In this document: one piece after another, positions 51,009-61,564 of the stretch
Position numbering within the stretch: position 1 is the first letter of the stretch
Layout of the letters: each line of letters opens with the position of its first letter
Assembly (NCBI GenBank): GCA_031431475.1
Contig: JANPDL010000019.1
Span: forward strand, 25,100 to 89,099
Source of the DNA: JADCCX01 sp031431475
GTDB lineage: Bacteria; Pseudomonadota; Alphaproteobacteria; Rhizobiales; Beijerinckiaceae
Direction: 5' to 3'
Length of the DNA stretch: 64,000 nt
Notes under the pieces: generated by a model
What the model was told of the DNA's origin: nothing
What the model saw: only the letters and a program-made list of their open reading frames with translations
Databases searched by the model: none
Translations under genes and position numbers: made by a program

Positions 51009-51332
51009 TCAACGGCAGTAGACGTTGCCGTATTCATCCTCATAGGCACCGTAAGGACAGCCGCGTGGGCGGCGGGGTTCGGCATAAACCCGCTGCGGAC
51101 CGCCATAATAGGGTTGTGGCGCTGTCGAGGCCCCGACGATGGCACCGCCTGCGGCACCAATGCCAGCGCCGATCAGGGCACCGCGACCGCCGCCAAGCGC
51201 ACCGCCGACCAGGGCACCGCCGCCGCCGCCGATCAAGGCACCGCCTACCGCGCGTTCGCCCGGCGAGTTACAAGCCGTGAGGGTGGCGGTGAGGCCGATG
51301 ATTGCAGCGGCAATGGAGAGTGATTTTAGCAT
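51009..51332 (-). CDS. Small lipoprotein with a glycine zipper
   Basis: A 107-residue outer-membrane-type lipoprotein. The lipobox is LTACN (Cys21). The middle part is a Gly zipper with repeats such as GGALIGGGGGALVGGALGGG, followed by a Pro/Arg/Tyr-rich end with CPYGAYEDEYGNVYC. Such proteins form membrane-inserting helices and are common in rhizobia (YMGG type). CAGGAGACAC is the ribosome binding site. Confidence 0.82.
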   Translation of the reverse strand: MLKSLSIAAAIIGLTATLTACNSPGERAVGGALIGGGGGALVGGALGGGRGALIGAGIGAAGGAIVGASTAPQPYYGGPQRVYAEPRRPRGCPYGAYEDEYGNVYCR

Positions 51333-51471
51333 GAGTGTCTCCTGTCTGAGCTAGTCCGCCAGTTTCCGGTACTGAATGTAACGGTTTTGAACAGCGATTG
51401 TTCCAACAAATATCAGCATTGACCGAAATTGCGGCAATTTCCAGAAATTTTTGTTGAGGGCGGCTGAAAGG

Positions 51472-52092
51472 TCAGACCGGGCTATACGCTCCACGTCCGG
51501 ATGTAAGCGCATCATCCAGCAGTTCCAGCCGATCCTGACCCCAGAAAACCTCGCCGTCCAGCACGTATCCCGGTGCGCCGAACACATCTGCTGTGATGGC
51601 ATCCCTGCCGTTTTGCGCGAGAATGGCCGCGACACGCCCGGACCGCGCCTGCGCCAGAATATCCGGAGCGGACAGGCCGACACTCGTGATCAGCCCTGCA
51701 ATCACGTTTTCATCGTTGAGGTTGGTCTCCTCGGCCCAGACCCCTGCCAATGCACGTCCCGTCAGTTCAGCAGGATCATGGCCGCGATCCGCGAGTGCGA
51801 TGATCACACTGTTGATCAGCGTCGCATCCAGCGGGAAATGGGTCGGCTTCAAGGTGAGCGGCAAGCCGCGCTTGTCGCGCCAGCGTTGCATTTCCAGCCA
51901 GCGATAGCGTTGGCGTACCGGCGGGCGCTTCGGCAGCGGCAGGCTGCCTGTGGCCTCGAAGACATCGAGAATGGGCATTGGTTTGTAGCAGACGGTCGCG
52001 CCGTGCTTTGCAGCGATTTGATGAAACAGGATGTGGCCCAGATAGGTCCAGGGTGAAGCGATGGTGAAGTAGTAATCGATGATGCGGGGCAT
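51472..52092 (-). CDS. DsbA-fold protein, 2-hydroxychromene-2-carboxylate isomerase type
   Basis: A 206-residue cytosolic protein of the thioredoxin-like HCCA isomerase (GST kappa-like) family. IDYYFTIASPWTYLGH provides the Ser that stands in for the Cys of DsbA, and LPLTLKPTHFPLDATLIN and the end FGAPGYVLDGEVFWGQDRL are family marks. In naphthalene pathways the enzyme isomerises hydroxychromene carboxylate with glutathione. No such pathway is nearby, so the real substrate is open. Confidence 0.87.
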   Translation of the reverse strand: MPRIIDYYFTIASPWTYLGHILFHQIAAKHGATVCYKPMPILDVFEATGSLPLPKRPPVRQRYRWLEMQRWRDKRGLPLTLKPTHFPLDATLINSVIIALADRGHDPAELTGRALAGVWAEETNLNDENVIAGLITSVGLSAPDILAQARSGRVAAILAQNGRDAITADVFGAPGYVLDGEVFWGQDRLELLDDALTSGRGAYSPV

Positions 52093-52117
52093 GTGGAAAG
52101 GTTAAGTTGCTTGCACT

Positions 52118-52150
52118 TAAAAAGCAAAAGGGCGGCCCAAAGGCCGCCCT
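52118..52150 (-). terminator. Terminator of groESL
   Basis: On the minus strand AGGGCGGCC, loop TTTG, GGCCGCCCT, then TTTGCTTTTT. It lies about 30 bases after the groL stop. Confidence 0.9.
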
Positions 52151-52179
52151 CTGCAATCCGGTATGGATGGTCTGGACGA

Positions 52180-53820
<1,641 letters not shown>

Positions 53821-53896
53821 TGGACTGTCCTTCCATGTCGGCTAGAATTTGCCGTGTGTACTTGAAATTGCGGGATGGGTGGGTCGACGAAGTGAA

Positions 53897-54187
53897 TTAC
53901 TTGACGATCACGCCCATGATGTCGGATTCCTTCATGATCAGAAGGTCCTTGCCATCAATCTTGACTTCGGTGCCGGACCACTTGCCGAACAGGACGGTAT
54001 CGCCCTTCTTCAGGTCGATCGGGATCAGCTTGCCGGCTTCATCGCGGCCGCCGGGACCAACAGCCTCAATGATGCCCTCCTGGGGCTTCTCCTTGGCGGT
54101 GTCGGGAATGATGATGCCACCCTTCGTCTTTTCATCGCTTTCGAGACGACGGACGACGACGCGGTCATGCAGAGGACGAAACTTCAT
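53897..54187 (-). CDS. groS: Co-chaperonin GroES
   Basis: The 10-kDa cap of the GroEL chamber. The chain has 96 residues. FRPLHDRVVVRRLESDEKTKGG is the entry with the mobile loop GGIIIPDTAKEKPQEG, and the end DLLIMKESDIMGVIVK is typical. The ATG at 54187 is chosen because MKFRPLHDRV is the fixed N-terminus. It opens the groESL operon, with a CIRCE element and a heat-shock promoter just upstream. Confidence 0.98.
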   Translation of the reverse strand: MKFRPLHDRVVVRRLESDEKTKGGIIIPDTAKEKPQEGIIEAVGPGGRDEAGKLIPIDLKKGDTVLFGKWSGTEVKIDGKDLLIMKESDIMGVIVK

Positions 54188-54245
54188 GCGGTTCCTCGTA
54201 TTGCTCTGGCCGGGCCCCATGCCCGGAACTGGAGAATAGTACCTT

Positions 54246-54272
54246 TTGGCACTCATCGATTGTGAGTGCTAA
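54246..54272 (-). promoter_or_regulatory. CIRCE operator for HrcA
   Basis: TTGGCACTC, nine bases, GAGTGCTAA. This is the CIRCE inverted repeat with one changed base in the left arm on the plus strand. It lies about 60 bases upstream of groS, in the leader, as usual. Confidence 0.92.
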
Positions 54273-54284
54273 CAAGGTGCGAGG

Positions 54285-54314
54285 CATATGGATGCGCTCT
54301 ATGACAGAGTCAAG
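54285..54314 (-). promoter_or_regulatory. Probable RpoH-type promoter of groESL
   Basis: On the minus strand CTTGAC, 17 bases, CCATATG, matching the alphaproteobacterial heat-shock sigma-32 pattern. It is just upstream of the CIRCE element. Confidence 0.7.
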
Positions 54315-54396
54315 ACAAACAGGGGAGGGGGAGCGTCAAGAATCGTTAAGGTAGGTTAACGTCGATGGGTTTGCCGTATCGCCTGCTGCCCCGAAA

Positions 54397-54471
54397 TGGT
54401 GGGCGCGACAGGGATTGAACCTGTGACCCTTCGCGTGTGAAGCGAATGCTCTCCCGCTGAGCTACGCGCCC
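54397..54471 (-). tRNA. tRNA-Val (CAC)
   Basis: A 75-base tRNA with CCA encoded. Acceptor stem GGGCGCG/CGCGCCC, D arm GCTC/GAGC, anticodon stem TTCGC/GCGAA with loop TTCACAC (anticodon CAC), T arm ACAGG TTCAATC CCTGT. All stems pair. Confidence 0.97.
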
Positions 54472-54709
54472 TGTTTCCAGAGGTATTCCGTGCGCTCCTC
54501 TCGCCTGCAAAGATGGTCATGTCAAGGAATGGTGGCAAAATCTGCTTTTCACAGTTTCAAACTGTTGCAGCGGGAACACGGTTGGCCTTCCAAATAGCCT
54601 GCTCACGCCTGCGTGATCGCGAGGACTCCTTGCCAAATCAGGGTTAAGGAGTTTTAAGGAAAACCCTGACACCAATGCTGTGATTCAATCTTCTCAAAGG
54701 TCCTTGTCC

Positions 54710-55294
54710 ATGCGCCATACGGTTTTACTTGCCGCAATCGTTATTGCTGGTTCTGCCAGCGTGTCCTTTGCGGCACAGACCGTGCTCGACCCTCTGACGG
54801 GCCGCTCTGTCGATGTGACACCGTCGAATTCAAGTGGTCGTGCTGCTGCTACGCCGATCCCGCGGGAAACTGTGAACTATATCGGCCCGCATCGTCCGGG
54901 TACGATCGTCGTCAACGCAAAAGAGCGTCGCCTCTACCTCGTCATGGATGGTGGCAAGGCTCTTAAGTATGGTGTCGGCGTTGGCCGCCCAGGTTTTGAA
55001 TGGGGCGGTTCGAAATCAGTGACACGCAAGCAGGAGTGGCCGTCGTGGACGCCGCCAGCCCAGATGATCAAGCGTCGCCCTGATCTGCCGCGCTTCATGC
55101 CTGGTGGTCCCGAGAATCCGATGGGTGCGCGTGCATTGTATCTTGGATCGTCGCTGTATCGCATTCACGGCTCCAACGAGCCCGAGACCATCGGTCAGGC
55201 CGTTTCATCCGGCTGCATCCGCATGCTGAATGATGACGTGATCGATCTCTACACCCGCGTCCGGGTCGGCACCCAGGTGGTCGTGGTTCGCTGA
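54710..55294 (+). CDS. L,D-transpeptidase (YkuD family)
   Basis: A periplasmic enzyme of 194 residues that makes 3-3 peptidoglycan cross-links or attaches proteins to the wall. The signal peptide (residues 1-21) is followed by the YkuD domain: GTIVVNAKERRLYLV, then YRIHGSNEPETIGQAVSSGCIRM split around His153 and the catalytic Cys169. Rhizobia carry many such paralogues, some of which fasten outer membrane barrel proteins to the cell wall. A terminator follows. Confidence 0.92.
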   Translation: MRHTVLLAAIVIAGSASVSFAAQTVLDPLTGRSVDVTPSNSSGRAAATPIPRETVNYIGPHRPGTIVVNAKERRLYLVMDGGKALKYGVGVGRPGFEWGGSKSVTRKQEWPSWTPPAQMIKRRPDLPRFMPGGPENPMGARALYLGSSLYRIHGSNEPETIGQAVSSGCIRMLNDDVIDLYTRVRVGTQVVVVR

Positions 55295-55315
55295 ATACAG
55301 GACAAGGATATTTTG

Positions 55316-55342
55316 AAAAGGGCCGGTTTTCCGGCCCTTTTT
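55316..55342 (+). terminator. Terminator after the L,D-transpeptidase
   Basis: AAAAGGGCCGG, loop TTTT, CCGGCCCTTTTT. It lies 21 bases after the stop. Confidence 0.92.
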
Positions 55343-55377
55343 GTTTGGCTTTCAGCACGCATACGGCTCGGCGCATG

Positions 55378-55402
55378 AAAAAAGCGGTGTCGCCACCGCT
55401 TT
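55378..55402 (-). terminator. Terminator after rpoZ
   Basis: On the minus strand AAAGCGGTG, a short loop, CACCGCTTTTTT. It lies 33 bases after the rpoZ stop. Confidence 0.85.
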
Positions 55403-55434
55403 AATCAAAATGCTTCGGAATACCAGAGAAGCGT

Positions 55435-55851
55435 TTATTCCTCGCCATCATCATCCGAGTTGTTCGACTGAGGCGGCGGGGCGACAAGACCGTCAAGGCC
55501 ACGCAATAATTCGTCCTCCGACATGCGATCGAACGAAACACTGCTGTCATCGACAGAATTGATCTGCGTCCTGTTTTGCGAGGAGGCAATCATCGGAACT
55601 GTTTCGGCTTCTGGCTCATCTACTTCCACCTGCTTCTGGAGCGAATGAATGAACTCTTCCTTCAAATCCTCAGGCTGGATTGTGGCATCAGCAATTTCGC
55701 GCAAGGCTACAACAGGGTTCTTGTCCCGATCGCGGTCGATGGTCAGAGGTGCGCCCGACGCGATGATGCGAGCGCGATGGGCTGCGAGCAGGACCAGCTC
55801 AAACCGATTGTCGACTTTGTCGATGCAATCTTCAACGGTGACGCGCGCCAT
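55435..55851 (-). CDS. rpoZ: RNA polymerase omega subunit
   Basis: RpoZ supports assembly of RNA polymerase and holds one ppGpp site. The protein has 138 residues. MARVTVEDCIDKVDNRFELVLLAAHRARII is the conserved half (residues 1-30), with NPVVALREIADATI after it. The acidic C-terminal tail ending SDDDGEE is long, as in other Rhizobiales. It diverges from the NYN gene. The usual partner relA is not downstream here. Confidence 0.96.
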   Translation of the reverse strand: MARVTVEDCIDKVDNRFELVLLAAHRARIIASGAPLTIDRDRDKNPVVALREIADATIQPEDLKEEFIHSLQKQVEVDEPEAETVPMIASSQNRTQINSVDDSSVSFDRMSEDELLRGLDGLVAPPPQSNNSDDDGEE

Positions 55852-56096
55852 GGGGCGGCTCCTTTTTATGAACGAAATGTTCGTGAATCAGGTAAGGCGC
55901 TAAACCACCGCCACGCGAAATGCAAGATGGAACCGCGATCCACCTGCTTCATTCGGAACTATCGTATTTTTACGTATTATTTTTACATGCGCGTCTTCGC
56001 ATTCTTGACGGCCCGTGCAAAAATGCGTTAAACAGACTTCGAGTATTCAGATTTTTGTGTAAATTCGCAAGACAAGTTTCTTAAAATGGAGATTTC

Positions 56097-56747
56097 ATGA
56101 GTTCCCGTGATAAAATTGCAATTTTCATTGATGGCGCTAATTTATATGCCACGTCTAAATCCTTAGGTTTTGATATCGATTATCGCAAGTTACTGAAGGA
56201 ATTTCAGTCACGTGGATCGCTAACTAGGGCTTTCTACTATACTGCTCTTGTTGAAGATCAGGAATATTCTTCGATTAGGCCACTCGTTGATTGGCTGGAT
56301 TACAATGGTTACACCGTTGTCACCAAACCTGCACGCGAGTTCACGGACGCGGCAGGCCGTCGCAAGATCAAGGGCAACATGGATATCGAGCTTGCTGTCG
56401 ATGTCATGGAGCTCGCCCCTCACGTTGATCACATGGTGTTGTTTTCGGGCGATGGCGATTTCCGCTCGGTCGTTGAAGCCGTGCAGCGTCGGGGTGTGCG
56501 TGTGTCGGTCGTCTCGACGGTAACCACTCAACCACCGATGGTCGCGGATGAGTTGCGCCGTCAGGCCGATGAATTCATTGATCTGGTTTCGTTGCAGTCA
56601 AAGATCGGTCGCGATCCTTCCGAGCGCATGGGCCGCGACCCTGCTGATCGCGTCGGTTTTGCCCGTTCTGTAGCGGGAACAGCGCCTGTGAACCAGATGC
56701 CAGGTTTCGTTCAGCGCCCTGTCCGCCCGACCGAAAACGCCGAGTGA
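56097..56747 (+). CDS. NYN domain (LabA/PIN-like) protein
   Basis: A 216-residue cytosolic protein with a PIN-like nuclease fold. The metal-binding acidic residues are seen in AIFIDGANLYATSKS (Asp14), KGNMDIELAVDVM and LFSGDGDFRSVVE. The NYN family is thought to cut RNA. The C-terminus beyond about 165 is basic and repetitive, with RDPSERMGRDPADRVG. The first third of the gene and its leader are more AT-rich than nearby genes. GGAG precedes the ATG, and a strong two-way terminator follows. Position beside rpoZ is common in Rhizobiales. Confidence 0.9.
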   Translation: MSSRDKIAIFIDGANLYATSKSLGFDIDYRKLLKEFQSRGSLTRAFYYTALVEDQEYSSIRPLVDWLDYNGYTVVTKPAREFTDAAGRRKIKGNMDIELAVDVMELAPHVDHMVLFSGDGDFRSVVEAVQRRGVRVSVVSTVTTQPPMVADELRRQADEFIDLVSLQSKIGRDPSERMGRDPADRVGFARSVAGTAPVNQMPGFVQRPVRPTENAE

Positions 56748-56766
56748 TACTCGCTTCATTCCAAAC

Positions 56767-56802
56767 AAAAGGCCCGGTCTTCTGACCGGGCCTTTTGTTT
56801 TT
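56767..56802. terminator. Two-way terminator between the NYN gene and gabD
   Basis: AAAAGGCCCGGTC, loop TTCT, GACCGGGCCTTTT. A 13-base perfect stem with T on both sides, serving both convergent genes. Confidence 0.95.
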
Positions 56803-56818
56803 CATAGAATGAAATCTG

Positions 56819-58267
56819 TCAGCCGAGCCCACCAACCAGCATGTATTTCTGCTCGACGAACTCATCCATGCCGTGCTTGCCGCCCTCACGTCCGAGGCCA
56901 GATTCCTTGACTCCGCCGAAGGGTGCGACCTCCGTGCCCAGAATGGCCGAGTTAATGCCTACCATGCCATATTCCAGCGCTTCCGCGACCCTGAAAGCCC
57001 GGCCAAGATCCTTCGTGTAGAAGTAGCTGGCGAGGCCGTATTGCGTGGCATTGGCCATCTCGACCACTTCGGCCTCATCCGTGAACTTGTAGACCGAGGC
57101 GACAGGTCCGAATGTCTCCTCGCGCGTCACGAGCATTTTGGTAGTGACGCCCGCCAGAATGGTCGGCTCATAGAATGTGCGGCCCAATGCGTGACGTTTG
57201 CCACCGACTACGATTTTCGCACCGTTCGCAACCGCGTCTGCCACGTGGCGCTCAACCTTTTCGATGGCCTTGCCGTTGATCAGCGGCCCCTGCATCACGC
57301 CGACTTCCGTGCCGTTGCCGACCTTGAGCTTGATCACTTCAGCCGCGAACTTTTCGATGAAGCGGTCGTGGATACCGGCTTGTACATAAAGGCGGTTTGT
57401 GCAGACACAGGTCTGGCCCATGTTGCGATATTTCGCGATGATAGCACCCTGCACTGCGGCATCCAGATCGGCATCGTCAAAGACGATGAAAGGCGCGTTG
57501 CCGCCGAGTTCCAGGCCCACCCGCTTTACTGTTTCCGCCGCTTGCTTCATCAGCAGCTTGCCGACCGGTGTCGATCCGGTGAAGCCGATAAATTTGACTG
57601 CTGGATGCGATGTCATGACACCGCCTATAGCAGCGGCGTCACCCGTGATGATGTTGAGAACTCCGGCGGGCAGGCCTGCTCGATGGGCAAGTTCTGCCAG
57701 TGCCAGGGCGGTCAGTGGCGTGTCAGGCGCAGGTTTGACCACGAAAGTGCAGCCCGCGGCCAGACCCGGCGCGCATTTGCGCGTAATCATCGCTGCGGGG
57801 AAATTCCACGGTGTAATCGCGGCGCAGACGCCGATGGGCTGCTTCTGGATGATGATGCGCGAGTTCGGGAACGGTGAGGGGATCGTCTCGCCGTAGATGC
57901 GCTTGGCTTCCTCCGCATAGAACTCGATGAACGATGCTGCATAGGCCACTTCGCCACGGCTTTCCGCCAGCGGCTTGCCCTGTTCGGCTGTCATAATCTG
58001 GGCGATGTCTTCCTGGTTCGCCATGATCAGGTCGAACCACTTGCGCATGATGGCCGAGCGTTCCTTGGCGAGCTTCTTTGACCATGGCTTGAAGGCGGCA
58101 TCCGCTGCCTCAACCGCTGCCGTGGCATCAGCCGCTTCGAGTGACGGAACCCTGGCCAGAACCTCACCCGTTGCCGGATTGTCGACGACGTTCTTGCCGG
58201 TCCCAATCCAGCTGCCGTTGACATAGCACTGCGACTTGAGAAGCGTTGGGTCTTTGAGCGTTAACAT
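56819..58267 (-). CDS. gabD: Succinate-semialdehyde dehydrogenase
   Basis: GabD oxidises succinate semialdehyde to succinate with NADP or NAD, the last step of GABA breakdown. The protein has 482 residues. VGLELGGNAPFIVFDDADLD holds the catalytic Glu, and MGQTCVCTNRLYV the catalytic Cys with a second Cys two residues on, typical of GabD. ITPWNFPAAMITRK is the cofactor-binding loop. No GABA aminotransferase gene lies beside it. The ATG at 58267 is chosen, with MLTLKDPTLLKSQCYVNG as N-terminus. Confidence 0.93.
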   Translation of the reverse strand: MLTLKDPTLLKSQCYVNGSWIGTGKNVVDNPATGEVLARVPSLEAADATAAVEAADAAFKPWSKKLAKERSAIMRKWFDLIMANQEDIAQIMTAEQGKPLAESRGEVAYAASFIEFYAEEAKRIYGETIPSPFPNSRIIIQKQPIGVCAAITPWNFPAAMITRKCAPGLAAGCTFVVKPAPDTPLTALALAELAHRAGLPAGVLNIITGDAAAIGGVMTSHPAVKFIGFTGSTPVGKLLMKQAAETVKRVGLELGGNAPFIVFDDADLDAAVQGAIIAKYRNMGQTCVCTNRLYVQAGIHDRFIEKFAAEVIKLKVGNGTEVGVMQGPLINGKAIEKVERHVADAVANGAKIVVGGKRHALGRTFYEPTILAGVTTKMLVTREETFGPVASVYKFTDEAEVVEMANATQYGLASYFYTKDLGRAFRVAEALEYGMVGINSAILGTEVAPFGGVKESGLGREGGKHGMDEFVEQKYMLVGGLG

Positions 58268-58464
58268 CGAACTGTCCTGTGATGGCGAAATTGGATTGTT
58301 TGTTAGCACAAGCCCGCCCCGCTAGGCGAGACGGGTGTGGAGATGGAAGTGATCAAGGGCGGTTATGGATATGAGCAGGATTGATCTCCGTCCTCAAACA
58401 AACTTGATGGAACAAACCATCTTGGGCATGTACCATCATAAAAATAATCTCGGGAGGTCTCATT

Positions 58465-59643
58465 ATGTCTATTGCAATCAATCGTCGGCTGTCTGGTGTC
58501 GTGGGCTGTCTGGCTGCAACGCTGCTGTGCGGAGCGGCATATGCCGATACGGTGCTGGTCATGCTTGATCGCAAGGTGAAGCTTGTGGATGGTGTGACGA
58601 CAACCGTACCAGGAGCCAAACCAGACGCCGTTGCTGTCATCGATCTGGCGGCCAGCCCTCCAAAAGTTGTGGCGATCATCGAGAATGTGCCGGTCAGTGT
58701 GGTGGGGCCGCCGAGCAGCGGCGCGATTACACCCGATGGCTCCCTTGCATTGATCACCGCGAACATGAAGCTTGATCCGGGCGACCGCAACAAGCAGACG
58801 CCCGATAATCGGGTCACTGTGATCGACTTGACCGTATCCCCGCCCCGCGCGCTGGTGACGCTGGAAGCAGGGCTGGCTCCCGCCGGTGTCGCGATCAATG
58901 CCGCAGGCACGCTGGCGCTGGTTGCCAACCGCAACGATGGCTCGGTTTCGGTGTTCTCTATTGCTGGAAAGACTGTAGCTCCGGTCTCGACGCTCAAGAT
59001 CGGTCCTGAAACCAGTGGCCCCAGCGGCGTCGTGATCACACCGGACGGCAAGCGCGCGTTGGTAAGCCGCGATGGCGACAACAAGATCACTGTGCTGGCG
59101 ATTGATGGCACTACAGTCAGCCTTGCAAACCGGGATATCAACGCGGGCTTACGTCCCTATGGTATTGATATTGCACGCGATGGTCGGATGGCAGTGGTGG
59201 CCAATATCGGCATCGGCGCAGGGGATGCCGATACGATCAGCGTTATCGATCTGAGCCTCGTTCCGCCGCGCGTGACCGACACCATCACTGTGGGCCAGAC
59301 GCCGGAAGGCATGACCATGTCACCGGATGGCCAATACGCCGCCGCCGTGGTGATGAGCGGCTCGAACAAAGCCGCCAACTCGCCCTTCGTTGCGTCGCGC
59401 GGGCGGATCGTGGTGTTCAAGGCCTCGGGCGGCAAACTGACCAAGGTAGACGAAGCCCCTATTGGTCGCTGGTCACAGGGCGCGGCTTTCTCCTCCGACA
59501 GCAAGACGATCCTCGTGGGTAACATGGTGGAGGAGGAGGTGCAGGTGCTGAAGTTTGATGGTACGAAGCTGACGGATGAGGGCGTGAGGCTGAAATTCGA
59601 GGGGGGCGCTGCCTCGTTCGGTCTGAAGCCGCACGCACGGTGA
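58465..59643 (+). CDS. Secreted YncE-like beta-propeller protein
   Basis: A 392-residue protein with a signal peptide (residues 1-27, ending GAAYAD). The rest is a seven-bladed propeller of the YncE/YVTN kind, with blades of the form VTVIDLTVSPPRALVTLEAG and ALVANRNDGSVSVFSIAG, each with its GxAxxPDG turn. Such proteins bind ligands or metals in the periplasm. GGGAGGTCTC is well placed before the ATG. Single gene. Confidence 0.85.
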   Translation: MSIAINRRLSGVVGCLAATLLCGAAYADTVLVMLDRKVKLVDGVTTTVPGAKPDAVAVIDLAASPPKVVAIIENVPVSVVGPPSSGAITPDGSLALITANMKLDPGDRNKQTPDNRVTVIDLTVSPPRALVTLEAGLAPAGVAINAAGTLALVANRNDGSVSVFSIAGKTVAPVSTLKIGPETSGPSGVVITPDGKRALVSRDGDNKITVLAIDGTTVSLANRDINAGLRPYGIDIARDGRMAVVANIGIGAGDADTISVIDLSLVPPRVTDTITVGQTPEGMTMSPDGQYAAAVVMSGSNKAANSPFVASRGRIVVFKASGGKLTKVDEAPIGRWSQGAAFSSDSKTILVGNMVEEEVQVLKFDGTKLTDEGVRLKFEGGAASFGLKPHAR

Positions 59644-59651
59644 GGTAAGCT

Positions 59652-60056
59652 TCACCGAACGCCCCGATTGCGCGGGCATTTCACATAGACGTCCGAGTCG
59701 TAACCATCGCGACTGATCCGGAGCTTGGCGTCCGGCAAAAGCTGCAAGGTGACAAATCCTCTCGATGACCCGGCCTCGCCTTCCTCCGCTTTGCGTCCTC
59801 GCCCGGTCAAGACTTCGCTGCGTCTGCTCCAGGTCCTGATGGTGTAACCGCTGGCAAAGAATTCAATCCACCGTGCTTCGACTTTCACGCGGGAGTCGCT
59901 CTCATCCCTCTCGCAGGCGGCAGCATCAGCTGCCCATGTTCCAAGCATGGTGCGGGGAAGCGTCTCTGCTGCGGCGGGAAGCGCCGTGCAAAGGACTGTG
60001 ATGATCGGTAGAGCCAAGCGTAGCAGCATCGGTCTGGTTCCATATTGGATGAACAT
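59652..60056 (-). CDS. Small secreted hypothetical protein
   Basis: A 134-residue protein with a signal peptide (LLRLALPIITVLCTALPAAA). The mature part has two Cys (ACERDE and VYVKCPR) likely to form a bridge, and a pattern LGTWAADAAACERDESDSRV typical of a small rhizobial periplasmic family I cannot name. An ATG at 60029 would also give a complete signal peptide and may be the true start. It converges with the propeller protein gene across eight bases. Confidence 0.7.
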   Translation of the reverse strand: MFIQYGTRPMLLRLALPIITVLCTALPAAAETLPRTMLGTWAADAAACERDESDSRVKVEARWIEFFASGYTIRTWSRRSEVLTGRGRKAEEGEAGSSRGFVTLQLLPDAKLRISRDGYDSDVYVKCPRNRGVR

Positions 60057-60203
60057 GAGAATGAGAGATAAGCAGCGATTGTTTCAGGAGAATGCTGCCA
60101 GCTTCGGAAGCTGAAACACGATAGAAACATCGGCATCAATTGCCCTCCAGCTCTTGATCTGCGATATCGCAGATCCCTATCAATCCCTGCTGTGTCCCGC
60201 CCC

Positions 60204-61352
60204 ATGAACCCCATCTTCGCCGATACTCAGACCTCCGTATTCGAGGTGATGTCCCGCCTCGCGATCCAGCATAAGGCCATCAATCTGGGCCAGGGCTTTC
60301 CGGATGATCCAGGGCCGCTGGATGTGCGGCAGAAGGCGGCGGAGGCCGTTATCGAGGGCTGGAACCAGTATCCGCCGATGATGGGCCTGCCCGAACTGCG
60401 GCAAGCCGTGTCTCACCACTACCAGCGGTTCCATGGCATCACGTATGATCCCGACAACGAGATCATGGTGACATCGGGCGCGACGGAGGCACTGGCGGGC
60501 GCGTTGCTGGCGCTGATCAAGCCGGGCGATGAGGTCGTGCTGTTCCAGCCAATGTATGACGCCTATCTTCCCCTCGTCCTTCGCGCGGGTGGCGTGCCAA
60601 AATTCGTGACACTCAAGCCGCCGCATTTCCGCTTCACGGCGGATGATCTGGCACAGGCTTTTTCGCCCAGGACGAAAGTCGTGCTGTTCAACAATCCGCT
60701 GAACCCGGTGGCGACCGTTTGCCCCGTGGAAGACCTCTCCATGCTCGCCCATTTCTGCATGTCCCATGATGCCATCGCGCTATGCGACGAGGTCTGGGAG
60801 CATGTGATCTTTGATGGCCTCACGCATATCCCGCTGGCCGCGCTGCCTGGCATGCGCGAGCGCACGGTGAAGGTGGGCTCGGCGGGCAAGATATTCTCGC
60901 TGACGGGCTGGAAAGTGGGTTTTGTCTGTGCTGCGCCCGCCCTGATGAAGGTGCTGGCCAAGGCGCATCAGTACATCACCTTCACCACACCACCGAACCT
61001 GCAGACAGCAGTGGCGCACGGGCTGATGAAGGATGACAGCTATTTCACCGGGATGCGGGCGGATTTCCAGCGCAGCCGCGACCGGCTGGCGGATGGCCTG
61101 ACGACGCTGGGTTTCGATGTGTTGCCCGCTGCCGGAACCTATTTCCTCAATATCGACATCACGCCGACCGGCATGAGTGACGATGTGACATTCTCGAAGC
61201 ATTTCGTGACAGAGCATGGCGTGGCGACCATTCCGGTGAGTGCGTTTTATGCAGAGAAGCCGGTGACGAATGTCGTGCGATTCTGCTTTGCGAAGAAGGA
61301 TGCGACGATTGATAGCGCGCTGGAGCGGCTGGAGAAGGCCGTACGAGGGTAG
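60204..61352 (+). CDS. Class I/II aminotransferase
   Basis: A PLP enzyme of 382 residues. The Schiff-base Lys lies in VGSAGKIFSLTGWKVGF, and NNPLNPVATV, ALCDEVWEHVIFDG and the entry INLGQGFPDDPGP agree with the branch that includes kynurenine aminotransferase and YbdL (methionine aminotransferase). The specific amino acid cannot be told. A GTG four codons upstream is an alternative start. A repeat pair follows 15 bases after the stop. Confidence 0.9.
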   Translation: MNPIFADTQTSVFEVMSRLAIQHKAINLGQGFPDDPGPLDVRQKAAEAVIEGWNQYPPMMGLPELRQAVSHHYQRFHGITYDPDNEIMVTSGATEALAGALLALIKPGDEVVLFQPMYDAYLPLVLRAGGVPKFVTLKPPHFRFTADDLAQAFSPRTKVVLFNNPLNPVATVCPVEDLSMLAHFCMSHDAIALCDEVWEHVIFDGLTHIPLAALPGMRERTVKVGSAGKIFSLTGWKVGFVCAAPALMKVLAKAHQYITFTTPPNLQTAVAHGLMKDDSYFTGMRADFQRSRDRLADGLTTLGFDVLPAAGTYFLNIDITPTGMSDDVTFSKHFVTEHGVATIPVSAFYAEKPVTNVVRFCFAKKDATIDSALERLEKAVRG

Positions 61353-61366
61353 ACTGCATCAGGATT

Positions 61367-61414
61367 GTGCGTGTCTCGAGGCTCGCCAAGAGGCGAGCAC
61401 CTCGACATGAGGAG
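61367..61414 (-). repeat. REP-like unit, first of a pair in reversed arrangement
   Basis: GTGCGTGTCTCGAGGCTCGC, CAAGAGGCGAG, CACCTCGACATGAGGAG. Same orientation as the first unit at 45239. Confidence 0.92.
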
Positions 61415-61428
61415 CTCAGTGCACAAAC

Positions 61429-61475
61429 CTCCCCATGTCGGGGTGTAGAGCGAAGCGGAGCCTCGAGACACGCAC
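61429..61475 (+). repeat. REP-like unit, second of the pair
   Basis: CTCCCCATGTCGGGGTGTAG then GAGCCTCGAGACACGCAC. Two changes, TCGAGG to TCGGGG and CTCATG to CCCATG, keep the outer end in pairing with itself. Only 14 bases separate the units. Confidence 0.88.
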
Positions 61476-61564
61476 AATCCCCGGATTAACCACGTTTCTT
61501 ACCTGAACCTTAACATCCACCTGCGATTTTATGGTTTCCGGTTGCGTAACGTGGAGACGTAAAA

